Shown in pieces: positions 1-8,625 of a stretch of 64,000 bases of DNA (within the stretch, counting starts at the first letter, position 1; each line of letters begins with the position of its first letter). Both the position numbers and the translations under genes were made by a program. The stretch is from JAJVID01 sp963743425 (GTDB lineage Bacteria; Acidobacteriota; Blastocatellia; RBC074). A model generated the notes under the pieces. It had not been told where the DNA came from and made no database searches. It saw only the letters and a list, made by a program, of their open reading frames with translations. The stretch is taken from assembly GCA_963743425.1 (NCBI GenBank), contig CAVUPU010000005.1:682001-746000 (forward strand), given 5' to 3'.

Positions 1-1572
<1,572 letters not shown>

Positions 1573-1592
1573 TCATTGAAGGGAGATGAAAT

Positions 1593-1931
1593 ATGAGTGT
1601 TGATATAGGTTCGTTCATTGTATGTACGCCAGGAACTGTAGGCGGGCGTCCACGCATCGCCGGGACGCGCGTTCCTGTGCAAGCCATTGCGATTTGCTAC
1701 AAACGTGGCGATTCGCCGGAAGAGATCGCCTTTTATTACGGCCATTTGAGTGTTGCGCAAGTGTATGCAGCCATCACCTACTACCACGCAAACCGAGACG
1801 AAATCGAAGCTGAGATTGCGGCGGAAGCGGAGATATACGACCGGTTGGCCCGCGAGAGCCAGCAAGCCAAGCAAGCGGCAGAGCAGTCAGCAGAAGGAAT
1901 ACCTGATGCGAATTCGGCTATACTTCGATGA
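1593..1931 (+). CDS. DUF433 family antitoxin-like protein
   Basis: A 112-residue protein with the DUF433 core (GRPRIAGTRVPVQAIA near residues 19-34, then a SPEEIAFYYGHLSVAQVYAA helix pair), a small winged-helix-like fold usually encoded with a DUF5615 PIN-like partner. The C-terminal 40 residues are a charged Ala/Glu/Gln-rich tail, a plausible partner-binding segment. An AGGGAGATG-like ribosome site precedes the ATG. Its 3' end overlaps the next gene by 26 bases, a normal arrangement for this pair. The toxin-antitoxin role is inferred from the family and context. Confidence 0.85.
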   Translation: MSVDIGSFIVCTPGTVGGRPRIAGTRVPVQAIAICYKRGDSPEEIAFYYGHLSVAQVYAAITYYHANRDEIEAEIAAEAEIYDRLARESQQAKQAAEQSAEGIPDANSAILR

Positions 1932-2262
1932 AGACGCCTCCGCGCGCGCCGTAGCCCACAATCTCCGCACGCGTGGCGTGGATGTCGCCATTGCGGTTGA
2001 TGAAGGGCGTGGGGGCATTTCCGATCCCGAACAACTCGACTATGCGACGCGGCAAGGCCGTGCGATCTGTACCTGCAATATTCGGGATTTCGCGCCACTG
2101 CACGTAAACTATCTCACGCAAGGGAAAGAACACGCCGGCATCATTCTCATCCATCAACAACAGTTCAGTATCGGCCAGCAGGTCCTACGGCTCTTGCACT
2201 TGCTTGAAACCAAGTCAGCGGAAGAGATGCGCAACAGCATCGAGTATTTGAGCAATTGGTAA
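1906..2262 (+). CDS. DUF5615 family PIN-like protein (putative toxin partner)
   Basis: A 118-residue protein of the DUF5615/Mut7-C-like PIN group. It starts with the family signature MRIRLYFDEDASARAVAHNLR, has the second conserved acidic block (VDVAIAVDEGRGGISDPEQL) and CTCNIRDFAPLH. The longer open frame begins at 1750, but the conserved N-terminus, preceded by AGAAGGAAT, fixes the start at 1906. The expected acidic residues D10 and D12 are present. It is predicted to be a nuclease paired with the overlapping DUF433 gene; activity has not been shown for most members. Confidence 0.85.
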   Translation: MRIRLYFDEDASARAVAHNLRTRGVDVAIAVDEGRGGISDPEQLDYATRQGRAICTCNIRDFAPLHVNYLTQGKEHAGIILIHQQQFSIGQQVLRLLHLLETKSAEEMRNSIEYLSNW

Positions 2263-2293
2263 ACTACAGGATGTTCAGGGAGGTCTCCCCCTT

Positions 2294-3839
2294 ATGCCCA
2301 GAGCCAACGACCGCATTGGCCCCTATCAACTCATCCGCAAACTCGGCGAAGGCGGGTTTGGCGAAGTCTGGCTGGCGCTGGACCTCAGCGGCTCGACCCC
2401 GCGCGAAGTCGCCGTCAAGATACCGCTCAAATCAGAGATCGATCTCGACGCGCTGTTGCAGGAAGCCACGCTTTGGGCGCGCGCGACCGGCCACCCCAAC
2501 GTGCTGGAATTTCTGGCCGCGCGCGTCTTCGATGGACAGGTCGTGATGGTCAGCGAATACGCGCCTGACGGTTCGCTCAAAGACTGGTTGAGCCGGCATA
2601 GCGGGCGCGCCTTCGATTGAAGCGGCGGTTGAGATGACGTTCGGTATTCTGGCAGGGCTGGAACATCTGCACGGGCGCAGCATCATCCACCGCGACGTGA
2701 AACCTGACAACGTCTTGTTGCTGGGCGCGACGCCACGCCTGGCCGATTTCGGCATCTCGCGCGTCCTCAAATCCATCAGCAAAAGCGCCGTCACCGCCGG
2801 AACCCCGCCTTACATGGCGCCTGAAGCCTTCAACCGCAAACGAAATCAACAAACCGACATCTGGTCTGCCGGCGTGATGTTTTATCAACTTCTGAGCGGG
2901 CGGCTGCCATTCGATGGCAATGATATGGCCGAACTCTACGGCGCGATCCTCAATGAAGAGCCTGACCCGCTGCCCGCCGTCGTCCCTGAATGGATGCGAC
3001 AGGTCGTCGCCAAATCGCTGACCAAAGAGCCGGAGTGTTGGTGGTTGCGCTGGCGATCTATCTGGCGACGAACACTGCGCCACAGCCGAGCTTCACCACT
3101 GGCGGCGCCGCAAACGCCAGACAAACTTTTACTGAAAATCTGAACGGCGTGAAGTTGGAGATGGTCGGCGTGCCCGGTGGAGAGTTTCTGATGGGTTCGC
3201 CGGAAAGTGAAGAAGGACGTTATGGTGACGAAGGGCCGCAACATAGCGTCACCGTGCAGGCTTTTTCCATCGGCAAATACGAGATCACACAAGCGCAGTG
3301 GAAAGCCGTGATGGGCGGTAACAACCCATCGAACTTCAAAGGCGATGATCTACCGGTTGAAAGCGTCTCGTGGAATGATGCGAAAGAGTTCTGCCAAAAG
3401 CTAGCGCAGATGACCGGCAAACGTTATGGCTTGCCGAGCGAGGCCGAGTGGGAATATGCCTGCCGCGCAAGAACGACCGGAGCTTACGCTGGCAATCTCG
3501 ACTCGATGGCTTGGTATGCCAACAACTCTGACGGCAAGACTCATCCGGTCGGACAGAAACGGGCCAATGATTTCGGCCTGTTCGATATGCACGGTAATGT
3601 GTGGGAATGGTGCGAGGATGTGTGGCACAACAGCTACGGCGGACGAGCATGGTAATCCGCCAACGGACGGCTCAGCTTGGTTGAGTGGTGAAGACTCAAG
3701 TCTCCGGGCGGTGCGCGGGGGTTCGCGGAGCTACTATTCCAGGAACGTTCGCTCGTCCCGTCCGTGGTTGGCGCGCGCCCGGCAACCGCCCCCTCGAGAT
3801 TACGGTTTTCGTGTTGCCGTGTCAGCGAGGACTCAGTAG
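2294..3839 (+). pseudogene. Ser/Thr protein kinase fused to formylglycine-generating-type (SUMF1) domain, broken
   Basis: Three frames are needed to read one ancestral protein. 2294-2620 gives the kinase N-lobe (LGEGGFGEVWLALDL, AVKIPL). After a stop the frame changes and 2634-3035 gives the catalytic loop HRDVKPDN, LADFGISR, and APE. Near 3035 the kinase ends abruptly (SLTKEPE) and the frame shifts to a membrane-like VLVVALAIYLATN followed by a FGE-sulfatase domain (GGEFLMGSPESEEGR, YEITQAQWKAVMG, LPSEAEWEYACRA, NVWEWCEDVWHNSYGG). A last shift near 3645 leads to GSAWLSGEDSSLRAVRGGS and GFRVAVSARTQ. The C-lobe end of the kinase and the linker are missing. Such kinase-SUMF1 fusions are known in signalling-rich bacteria. 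Confidence 0.8.
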
Positions 3840-3885
3840 CCCTTTGCCCTTTCACCCTCTGCCTCATACACTTTAGCCAGTCCAC

Positions 3886-3923
3886 GAAGGAGGAAAGACA
3901 ATGAGCATCACGATTGATTTGCC
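3886..3923 (+). repeat. 38-bp leader/start duplication, copy 1
   Basis: This stretch, containing AAGGAGGAAAGACA, the ATG and the first seven codons of an antitoxin gene, is identical to 4658-4695. It marks a tandem duplication of an antitoxin-toxin pair with a 772-base period. Confidence 0.9.
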
Positions 3924-4168
3924 CGAAGAAGTTTACGAGCGGCTGGAGAAGCAGGCGCAATGGCAAGGCCGCACCGTGCCCGAAGTTATCGCGCGCCTGA
4001 TTGAAGAAGTCGAGGCCGCGCATTTGTCCGCAGTGATGGAACAATTGAGGGCCGAAGGAGTGTTTGCCGAACCGACCTCGGCTACGCCTAACGTCCGCGC
4101 TTGATTTCACGCCGATTCAGGTGCAAGGCAAACCGCTGTCAGAAACCATTATTGAGGAGCGGCGCTAA
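3901..4168 (+). pseudogene. VapB-like antitoxin, frameshifted
   Basis: The N-terminus MSITIDLPEEVYERLEKQAQ resembles ribbon-helix-helix antitoxins and matches the gene at 4673. The frame closes at 4104, but the neighbouring frame continues with DFTPIQVQGKPLSETIIEERR to a stop at 4168, which matches the C-terminus of the second antitoxin. One base has been gained or lost near 4090-4103. The ancestral stop overlaps the ATG of the PIN gene (TAATG). The gene has a strong AAGGAGG ribosome site. This is either a real frameshift or a consensus error. Confidence 0.8.
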
Positions 4169-4630
4169 TGGGCGCGTACTATTTTGACAGTAGCGCGCTG
4201 GTCAAGTATTACGCGCAGGAAATCGGTACTACTTGGGTGAGAAGCCTGATCAACGCGAGTCCTGCTAATGAAATCATTATTGCGCTTCACCGGCGCTGAG
4301 ACAGTCGCCGCCATCACGCGCAGAAAAAATACCAACACGATTCCGGCGGCTGACGCCACGAGGGCCATTGCCACCTTCAAAATCCAGTTTAGAAACCAGT
4401 TCAAAGCCGTGCGCGTCACGGATACGCTGGTGAATGACGCCATGCTGCTGGCTGAAAAACACGGGCTGCGCGGCTATGACGCGATTCAACTCGCCTGCGC
4501 CTTGTTTATCGAAGCGAAAATGACAGCGCGCGGCGTTGGCTCGCTCACGCTGATCTCCGCTGATGGTGAACTGAATCAGGCGGCGCAGGCGGAAGGCTTG
4601 TTGACGGACGATCCCAACCAACATCCTTGA
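4168..4630 (+). pseudogene. VapC-like PIN-domain toxin, frameshifted
   Basis: VapC toxins are PIN ribonucleases. From the ATG at 4168 the frame reads MGAYYFDSSALVKYYAQE, the first catalytic Asp block, and runs into a stop near 4302. The adjacent frame then gives TGAETVAAITRRK (catalytic Glu), GLRGYDAIQLACAL (catalytic Asp) and LISADGELNQAAQAEGL (final Asp region) up to 4630. All four PIN blocks are thus present but split by one frameshift near 4285. Its partner antitoxin just upstream is frameshifted too, so the pair is probably non-functional if the bases are correct. Confidence 0.82.
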
Positions 4631-4657
4631 AAAATCAGCCAGAGTCCGGTTGTCTAT

Positions 4658-4695
4658 GAAGGAGGAAAGACAATGAGCATCACGATTGATTTGCC
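4658..4695 (+). repeat. 38-bp leader/start duplication, copy 2
   Basis: Identical to 3886-3923. It contains the ribosome site and first codons of the intact antitoxin gene. Confidence 0.9.
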
Positions 4696-5068
4696 AAAAG
4701 AGATTTATGAACGGCTGGAAAAACAGGCGCAAGCGCGCGGGACAACCATCGCCGAAGCCGTAGCGCAGGCGCTGGAAGAAGCGGAATCGGCTCGCATCAG
4801 CGCCTTTTGGGAAAGAATGGAAGAGAAAGGCTTGGTGGCAAAACGGAACCCTGCGCCGCCAGCCAGCGCAGAGCCGTTTCAGCCCATCGAGGTACAGGAC
4901 AAACCGTTGGCTGAAGCCAACCGCCGCGCCGCCATCTTTGAACAGATGCGCGCCGAAGGAATTCTGCTGCCCAAGAAGCCCGCTCAACCCGGGGATCGCG
5001 CTTCGTTTGAACCGATTGAAGTGCGTGGCAGGCCCGTTTCTGAAATCCTCGTCGAGGAGCGTCGCTGA
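4673..5068 (+). CDS. VapB-like antitoxin with duplicated C-terminal module
   Basis: This 131-residue antitoxin begins MSITIDLPKEIYERLEKQAQ, like its upstream paralogue. Its C-terminal part is an internal tandem duplication. Module A (about residues 41-83) reads AFWERMEEKGL...FQPIEVQDKPLAE, and module B (about 87-131) reads AIFEQMRAEGI...FEPIEVRGRPVSE. The upstream paralogue has only one such module. In ribbon-helix-helix antitoxins the C-terminal tail binds the toxin, so two tails could hold two toxin molecules; this is inference. The TGA stop overlaps the ATG of a truncated PIN gene (TGATG), leaving this antitoxin as an orphan. Confidence 0.8.
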   Translation: MSITIDLPKEIYERLEKQAQARGTTIAEAVAQALEEAESARISAFWERMEEKGLVAKRNPAPPASAEPFQPIEVQDKPLAEANRRAAIFEQMRAEGILLPKKPAQPGDRASFEPIEVRGRPVSEILVEERR

Positions 5069-5115
5069 TGGCCACCTTCTTTTTCGATAGCATCGCATTG
5101 GTCAAACGCTATTTC
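5068..5115 (+). pseudogene. VapC-like PIN toxin stub (about 16 codons)
   Basis: The ATG overlaps the antitoxin stop and the first residues MATFFFDSIALVKRYF match the N-terminal catalytic block of the PIN toxin at 4168 (YYFDSSALVKYY). After about 16 codons the similarity stops and the DNA passes directly into the start region of the acyl-CoA synthetase gene. The rest of the toxin, about 120 codons, is missing. Confidence 0.75.
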
Positions 5116-5132
5116 AACAATCTCCGCGAACT

Positions 5133-6773
5133 ATGGATCCCCAACATTCACAATATCGCGACATCACCGTCGGCGCGCTCCTCACGCGCCTGGCCGAAAC
5201 TCTTCCCGGCAATGAAGCCCTCGTCTATTCAGACCGCGGCCTTCGACTGACCTTCGCCGAACTCGAATCGGAAGCCCGATTGATCTCGCGCGGCCTGATG
5301 GCTTGCGGCGTCGAACGCGGCGAGCGTGTGGCTTTGTGGGCGACGAATGTTCCCGAATGGATTGTATTGCAATTCGCGCTGGCCAAGATCGGCGCGATCC
5401 TGGTGACGGTCAACACTTCTTTGCGCGCCTCCGAAATCGATTATCTGCTGCGGCAGAGCGAGTCGGCCACGGTCATCACGATCCGCGGGTTCAAAGACGT
5501 TGATTACGTCGGCGCGCTGCGCGAAATCGGCGCCGTCGGAGACGCGAAATTGCCGAACCTGAAGCGCGCGATCTTCATCGGTCGCGGCGAAGACGATGAA
5601 TGTCCTGAAGGCATGACGCCGTATGAAAAGCTGCGCGAGATGGCGGCGAACGTCACGGAGGAGCAATTAGACCTGCGCGAACGCGAGGTCGGATTGGACG
5701 ATGTGATCAACATGCAGTACACGTCGGGCACTACGGGATTTCCGAAAGGCGTGATGTTGTCGAGCCGCAACATCGTCAACAACGGCTACTGGCTCGGACG
5801 CGGGCTGGGCTATACGCCGCAGGACCGGTTGTGCCTCTGCGTGCCGCTGTTCCATTGCTTCGGCTGCGTGATCGGCGTGCTGGGGGCGTATACGCACGGC
5901 GCCTGTCTGTGCCCGATTGAATCTTTCGACGCGCGAAAAGTCCTGGAGACGGTCGAGCGTGAACGCTGCACGTCGCTTTACGGCGTCCCGACGATGTTCC
6001 TGGCCGAGATGGAAGACAGTGAATTCCGGCGCTTCGATCTCTCGTCGCTGCGCACAGGCGTGATGGCCGGCGCGCTCTGTCCGGAAGCTTTGATGCGGCG
6101 CGCGATTGATGAAATGAACCTGCGCGAGATCACGATCATTTACGGCCTGACCGAAGCCTCGCCCGGCATAACGCAGACCGCGCGCGACGATTCGATCGAA
6201 CATCGCACTCAAACCGTCGGCGTGGTCTTGCCCGAAATGGATGTCAGGATCGTCGATCCGGCGACCCGCGAGACTCTCGGCCCTGACCAACCCGGCGAGC
6301 TGATTGTGCGCGGCTATAACGTGATGAAGGGTTATTACAACAACCCGGAAGCCACTCGCGCGGCGATTGACGGCGAGGGCTGGTTGCGCACCGGCGACCA
6401 GGCGACGATGGACGAGGACGGCTACGTGCGCATCACAGGCCGCATCAAGGACATCATCATTCGCGGCGGCGAGAACATCTCGCCCAAGGAGATCGAAGAC
6501 CTGATGCGACATCATCCGGCCGTTTCGGACGTCTACGTCTACGCCGTGAAGAGCGAATTCTTCGGCGAAGAGGTCGCGGCCTCAGTCAAATTGAAACCCG
6601 GAGCCACGGCCACGCTGGAAGAGTTGAGAGATTTCCTTCAGGGCCGTGTCGCACGATTCAAGATTCCGAAATACATTCGCTTCGTCGGCGAATTCCCGAT
6701 GACGGCCTCCGGCAAGATTCAAAAATTCAGGCTGCGCGAGGCTCACGAGAAGGAGATGGAAGCGGGCCAGTGA
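5133..6773 (+). CDS. Long/medium-chain acyl-CoA synthetase (AMP-forming)
   Basis: A 546-residue ANL-superfamily enzyme that activates a carboxylic acid to acyl-AMP and then acyl-CoA. The phosphate-binding loop MQYTSGTTGFPKGVMLS lies near residues 191-207, YGLTEASPG near 333, the hinge GWLRTGDQATMDEDG near 413, and RIKDIIIRGGENISPKEIE with a C-terminal PMTASGKIQKFRLRE carrying the catalytic Lys. Length is normal for the FadD/AMP-binding group. The chain-length preference cannot be read from sequence. No clear ribosome site precedes the ATG at 5133, and a PIN-gene remnant abuts it, so the native promoter and leader may have been replaced. Confidence 0.92.
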   Translation: MDPQHSQYRDITVGALLTRLAETLPGNEALVYSDRGLRLTFAELESEARLISRGLMACGVERGERVALWATNVPEWIVLQFALAKIGAILVTVNTSLRASEIDYLLRQSESATVITIRGFKDVDYVGALREIGAVGDAKLPNLKRAIFIGRGEDDECPEGMTPYEKLREMAANVTEEQLDLREREVGLDDVINMQYTSGTTGFPKGVMLSSRNIVNNGYWLGRGLGYTPQDRLCLCVPLFHCFGCVIGVLGAYTHGACLCPIESFDARKVLETVERERCTSLYGVPTMFLAEMEDSEFRRFDLSSLRTGVMAGALCPEALMRRAIDEMNLREITIIYGLTEASPGITQTARDDSIEHRTQTVGVVLPEMDVRIVDPATRETLGPDQPGELIVRGYNVMKGYYNNPEATRAAIDGEGWLRTGDQATMDEDGYVRITGRIKDIIIRGGENISPKEIEDLMRHHPAVSDVYVYAVKSEFFGEEVAASVKLKPGATATLEELRDFLQGRVARFKIPKYIRFVGEFPMTASGKIQKFRLREAHEKEMEAGQ

Positions 6774-6789
6774 AACCGAGGGCGGAACA

Positions 6790-6870
6790 GACAAGGAGAC
6801 AAGGAGACAAGGAGACAAGGAGACGGGAAGACATCCCATAAGTCCTATCAGTCCCATAAGTCCTATATCA
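6790..6870. repeat. Short tandem repeats between acyl-CoA synthetase and protease genes
   Basis: The gap holds about four tandem copies of the octamer ACAAGGAG followed by three copies of a 9-base unit (AGTCCTATC, AGTCCCATA, AGTCCTATA). No mirror arm is seen, unlike most other repeats in the window. Confidence 0.85.
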
Positions 6871-6900
6871 ATGACAGAGAGACAGAACGAAGGAGGGCAG

Positions 6901-7929
6901 ATGAAAGATTTTTTCCAATTTGTATCTGGCCGGGAATTCAACGCCGAGGAAGGCGGATCGAACGACGTGGCGGTCTTATCCGACGATGAGCTGCTCGACG
7001 CCTATTCGCAAGCGGTCATCGGGGCGGCTGAGAAGGTCAGCCCTTCGGTGGTCAACATCGAGGTTTCAGACGGCGACCGGCGTGGCGGCAGCGGCTCCGG
7101 CTTCGTCTTCACGCCCGACGGCTTTCTGTTGACCAACAGCCATGTCGTTCACGGCGCGTCGAAGATCGAGGTGACGCTGCTCGACGGTCGCCGCGGCGAG
7201 GCGCAATTGATCGGTGACGATCCAGAAACCGATCTGGCCGTGATCCGGATCAACGCGCCGAACCTTATGTCCGCCGCGTTCGGCGATTCGAATAAGATTC
7301 GCGTCGGCCAACTCGCAATAGCCATCGGAAACCCGTACGGCTTCCAGTACTCGGTGACCGCGGGCGTGGTCAGCGCGCTGGGACGCAGCTTGCGTTCGCG
7401 GACGGACCGCTTGATTGACAACATCATTCAAACCGATGCGGCGTTGAATCCTGGCAATTCCGGCGGGCCGCTCATCAACTCGCGCGGCGAGGTGATCGGC
7501 GTCAACACCGCCGTCATCCTGCCCGCGCAGGGGATCTGCTTCGCCACCGCCATCAACACGGCGAAATTCGTCGCGGGCCAATTGATCAAAGAAGGCCGCG
7601 TGCGCCGCAGTTACATCGGCGTGGCGGGGCAGGTCGTCCCGCTTCACCGCAGGCTCGTGCGCTACCACAACCTCGCGGTCGAAACGGGCGTCCTCGTGGT
7701 TTCAACCGAACCCGGCAGCCCCGCGTCGAAAGCCGGCGTGCAGGAAGGCGACGTGATCGTCGCTTACGACGATCGGCCCATTGCGGACATTGACGATCTG
7801 CATCGCCTGCTGACGGATCAAAAGGTCGGCGTGGAGTCGAGCCTGATTGTCATCCGGCGAAACGAAAAATTGACACTGAGCATAACGCCCGAAGATTCGC
7901 GAATGCGTGAACAACGCGAGCGCAGGTAG
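6901..7929 (+). CDS. HtrA/Deg-family trypsin-like serine protease with PDZ domain
   Basis: A 342-residue protease-fold protein. The catalytic triad is complete: H81 in LTNSHVVHGASK, D111 in DPETDLAVIRI, S187 in ALNPGNSGGPL. A single PDZ domain follows (about residues 245-330; VLVVSTEPGSPASKAGVQEGDVIVAYDD covers its core). AAGGAGG lies a few bases before the ATG at 6901, favouring it over the in-frame 6871. Unusually for DegP/DegS/DegQ relatives, the N-terminus (MKDFFQFVSGREF) shows no signal peptide or membrane anchor, so it may act in the cytoplasm. Confidence 0.92.
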   Translation: MKDFFQFVSGREFNAEEGGSNDVAVLSDDELLDAYSQAVIGAAEKVSPSVVNIEVSDGDRRGGSGSGFVFTPDGFLLTNSHVVHGASKIEVTLLDGRRGEAQLIGDDPETDLAVIRINAPNLMSAAFGDSNKIRVGQLAIAIGNPYGFQYSVTAGVVSALGRSLRSRTDRLIDNIIQTDAALNPGNSGGPLINSRGEVIGVNTAVILPAQGICFATAINTAKFVAGQLIKEGRVRRSYIGVAGQVVPLHRRLVRYHNLAVETGVLVVSTEPGSPASKAGVQEGDVIVAYDDRPIADIDDLHRLLTDQKVGVESSLIVIRRNEKLTLSITPEDSRMREQRERR

Positions 7930-7933
7930 TAGG

Positions 7934-8018
7934 ATCAGTACCGCGAGCGGTAGCGAGCGTGGCTCCATCAGAGGGGACGATTGATGGAGCCACGCTCGCT
8001 ACCGCTCGCGGTACTGAT
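7934..8018. repeat. Inverted repeat, GTACCGCGAGCGG class, copy 1
   Basis: Perfect 37-base arms (7934-7970 and 7982-8018) around an 11-base loop. The outer 26 bases of each arm (ATCAGTACCGCGAGCGGTAG and onward) recur at 37097-37169, so this is a dispersed element. It lies just after the protease stop codon and could end transcription structurally, but it has no T-run. Confidence 0.95.
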
Positions 8019-8044
8019 TCGGCGCGAGTCAACTTTTCAATGCG

Positions 8045-8473
8045 ATGATCTATACAGTCACACGCGATCAATTCAAATACTGGATAACCATTGAAGTCCG
8101 TTGGGGCGACATGGATTCGCAGGGACACGTCAACAACGCCGTCTATTTCACCTACCTCGAATCGGCGCGCGTCGAATTGATCAGGAAGACCGGCTTCAAA
8201 GGCAAGCAGGCCGGCGACGCTGAAGGCCCCGCGCTGGTCTCGACCTCGTGCGATTTCAAACGGCAGGTCGTCTACCCGGCGACGCTCGACGTCGGCGCGC
8301 GTGTCGAAAGGATCGGGCGACGCAGTTTCGAGATGAGCTATGGAATATTCGTACGCAACACGAACCAGCTTGTCGCCACGGCGCGCAGCGTGAACGCGTG
8401 GGTAGATTACGCCGCTGAGCGCGCGGTCGAACTTCCGGATTGGTTCCGCGCGGCGCTGGCTGAATATCAATAA
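8045..8473 (+). CDS. 4-hydroxybenzoyl-CoA-type (hotdog) acyl-CoA thioesterase
   Basis: A 142-residue single hotdog-domain protein of the YbgC/FadM/4HBT group, which hydrolyses acyl-CoA thioesters in the cytoplasm. The signature VRWGDMDSQGHVNNAVYFTY near residues 18-38 contains the catalytic Asp (MDSQGHVNN). ARVELIRKTGF and VARSVNAWVDY-like strands follow. Length is typical. The substrate cannot be inferred, though an acyl-CoA synthetase lies 1.3 kb upstream and an enoyl-CoA hydratase 2.3 kb downstream. Confidence 0.88.
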   Translation: MIYTVTRDQFKYWITIEVRWGDMDSQGHVNNAVYFTYLESARVELIRKTGFKGKQAGDAEGPALVSTSCDFKRQVVYPATLDVGARVERIGRRSFEMSYGIFVRNTNQLVATARSVNAWVDYAAERAVELPDWFRAALAEYQ

Positions 8474-8480
8474 GACGCGT

Positions 8481-8538
8481 CCCTTCTGGAATCAGGCTTG
8501 ACTATTAGAACCGAAGGCCAAGCTTGATTCCAGAAAGG
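8481..8538. repeat. Imperfect inverted repeat between convergent genes
   Basis: Arms 8481-8500 and 8519-8538 are 20 bases with two mismatches (core TTCTGGAATCA). It lies between the convergent thioesterase and ABC-F genes and may act as a bidirectional terminator, although no T-run follows. Confidence 0.8.
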
Positions 8539-8625
8539 ACACTATTGGTCTGGTTTCATTGAATCGGAATCAGCTTTTGCAGATTTGAGCGCTTCGGAAT
8601 CTGGGAACAGCTTTATCCATAAGAC

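Noticed and set aside
6582..6941. 119-residue minus-strand frame with LMGLIGLMG and SLSPCLLVSL repeats
   Set aside because: It is the translation of the tandem-repeat gap plus the antisense of two real genes.
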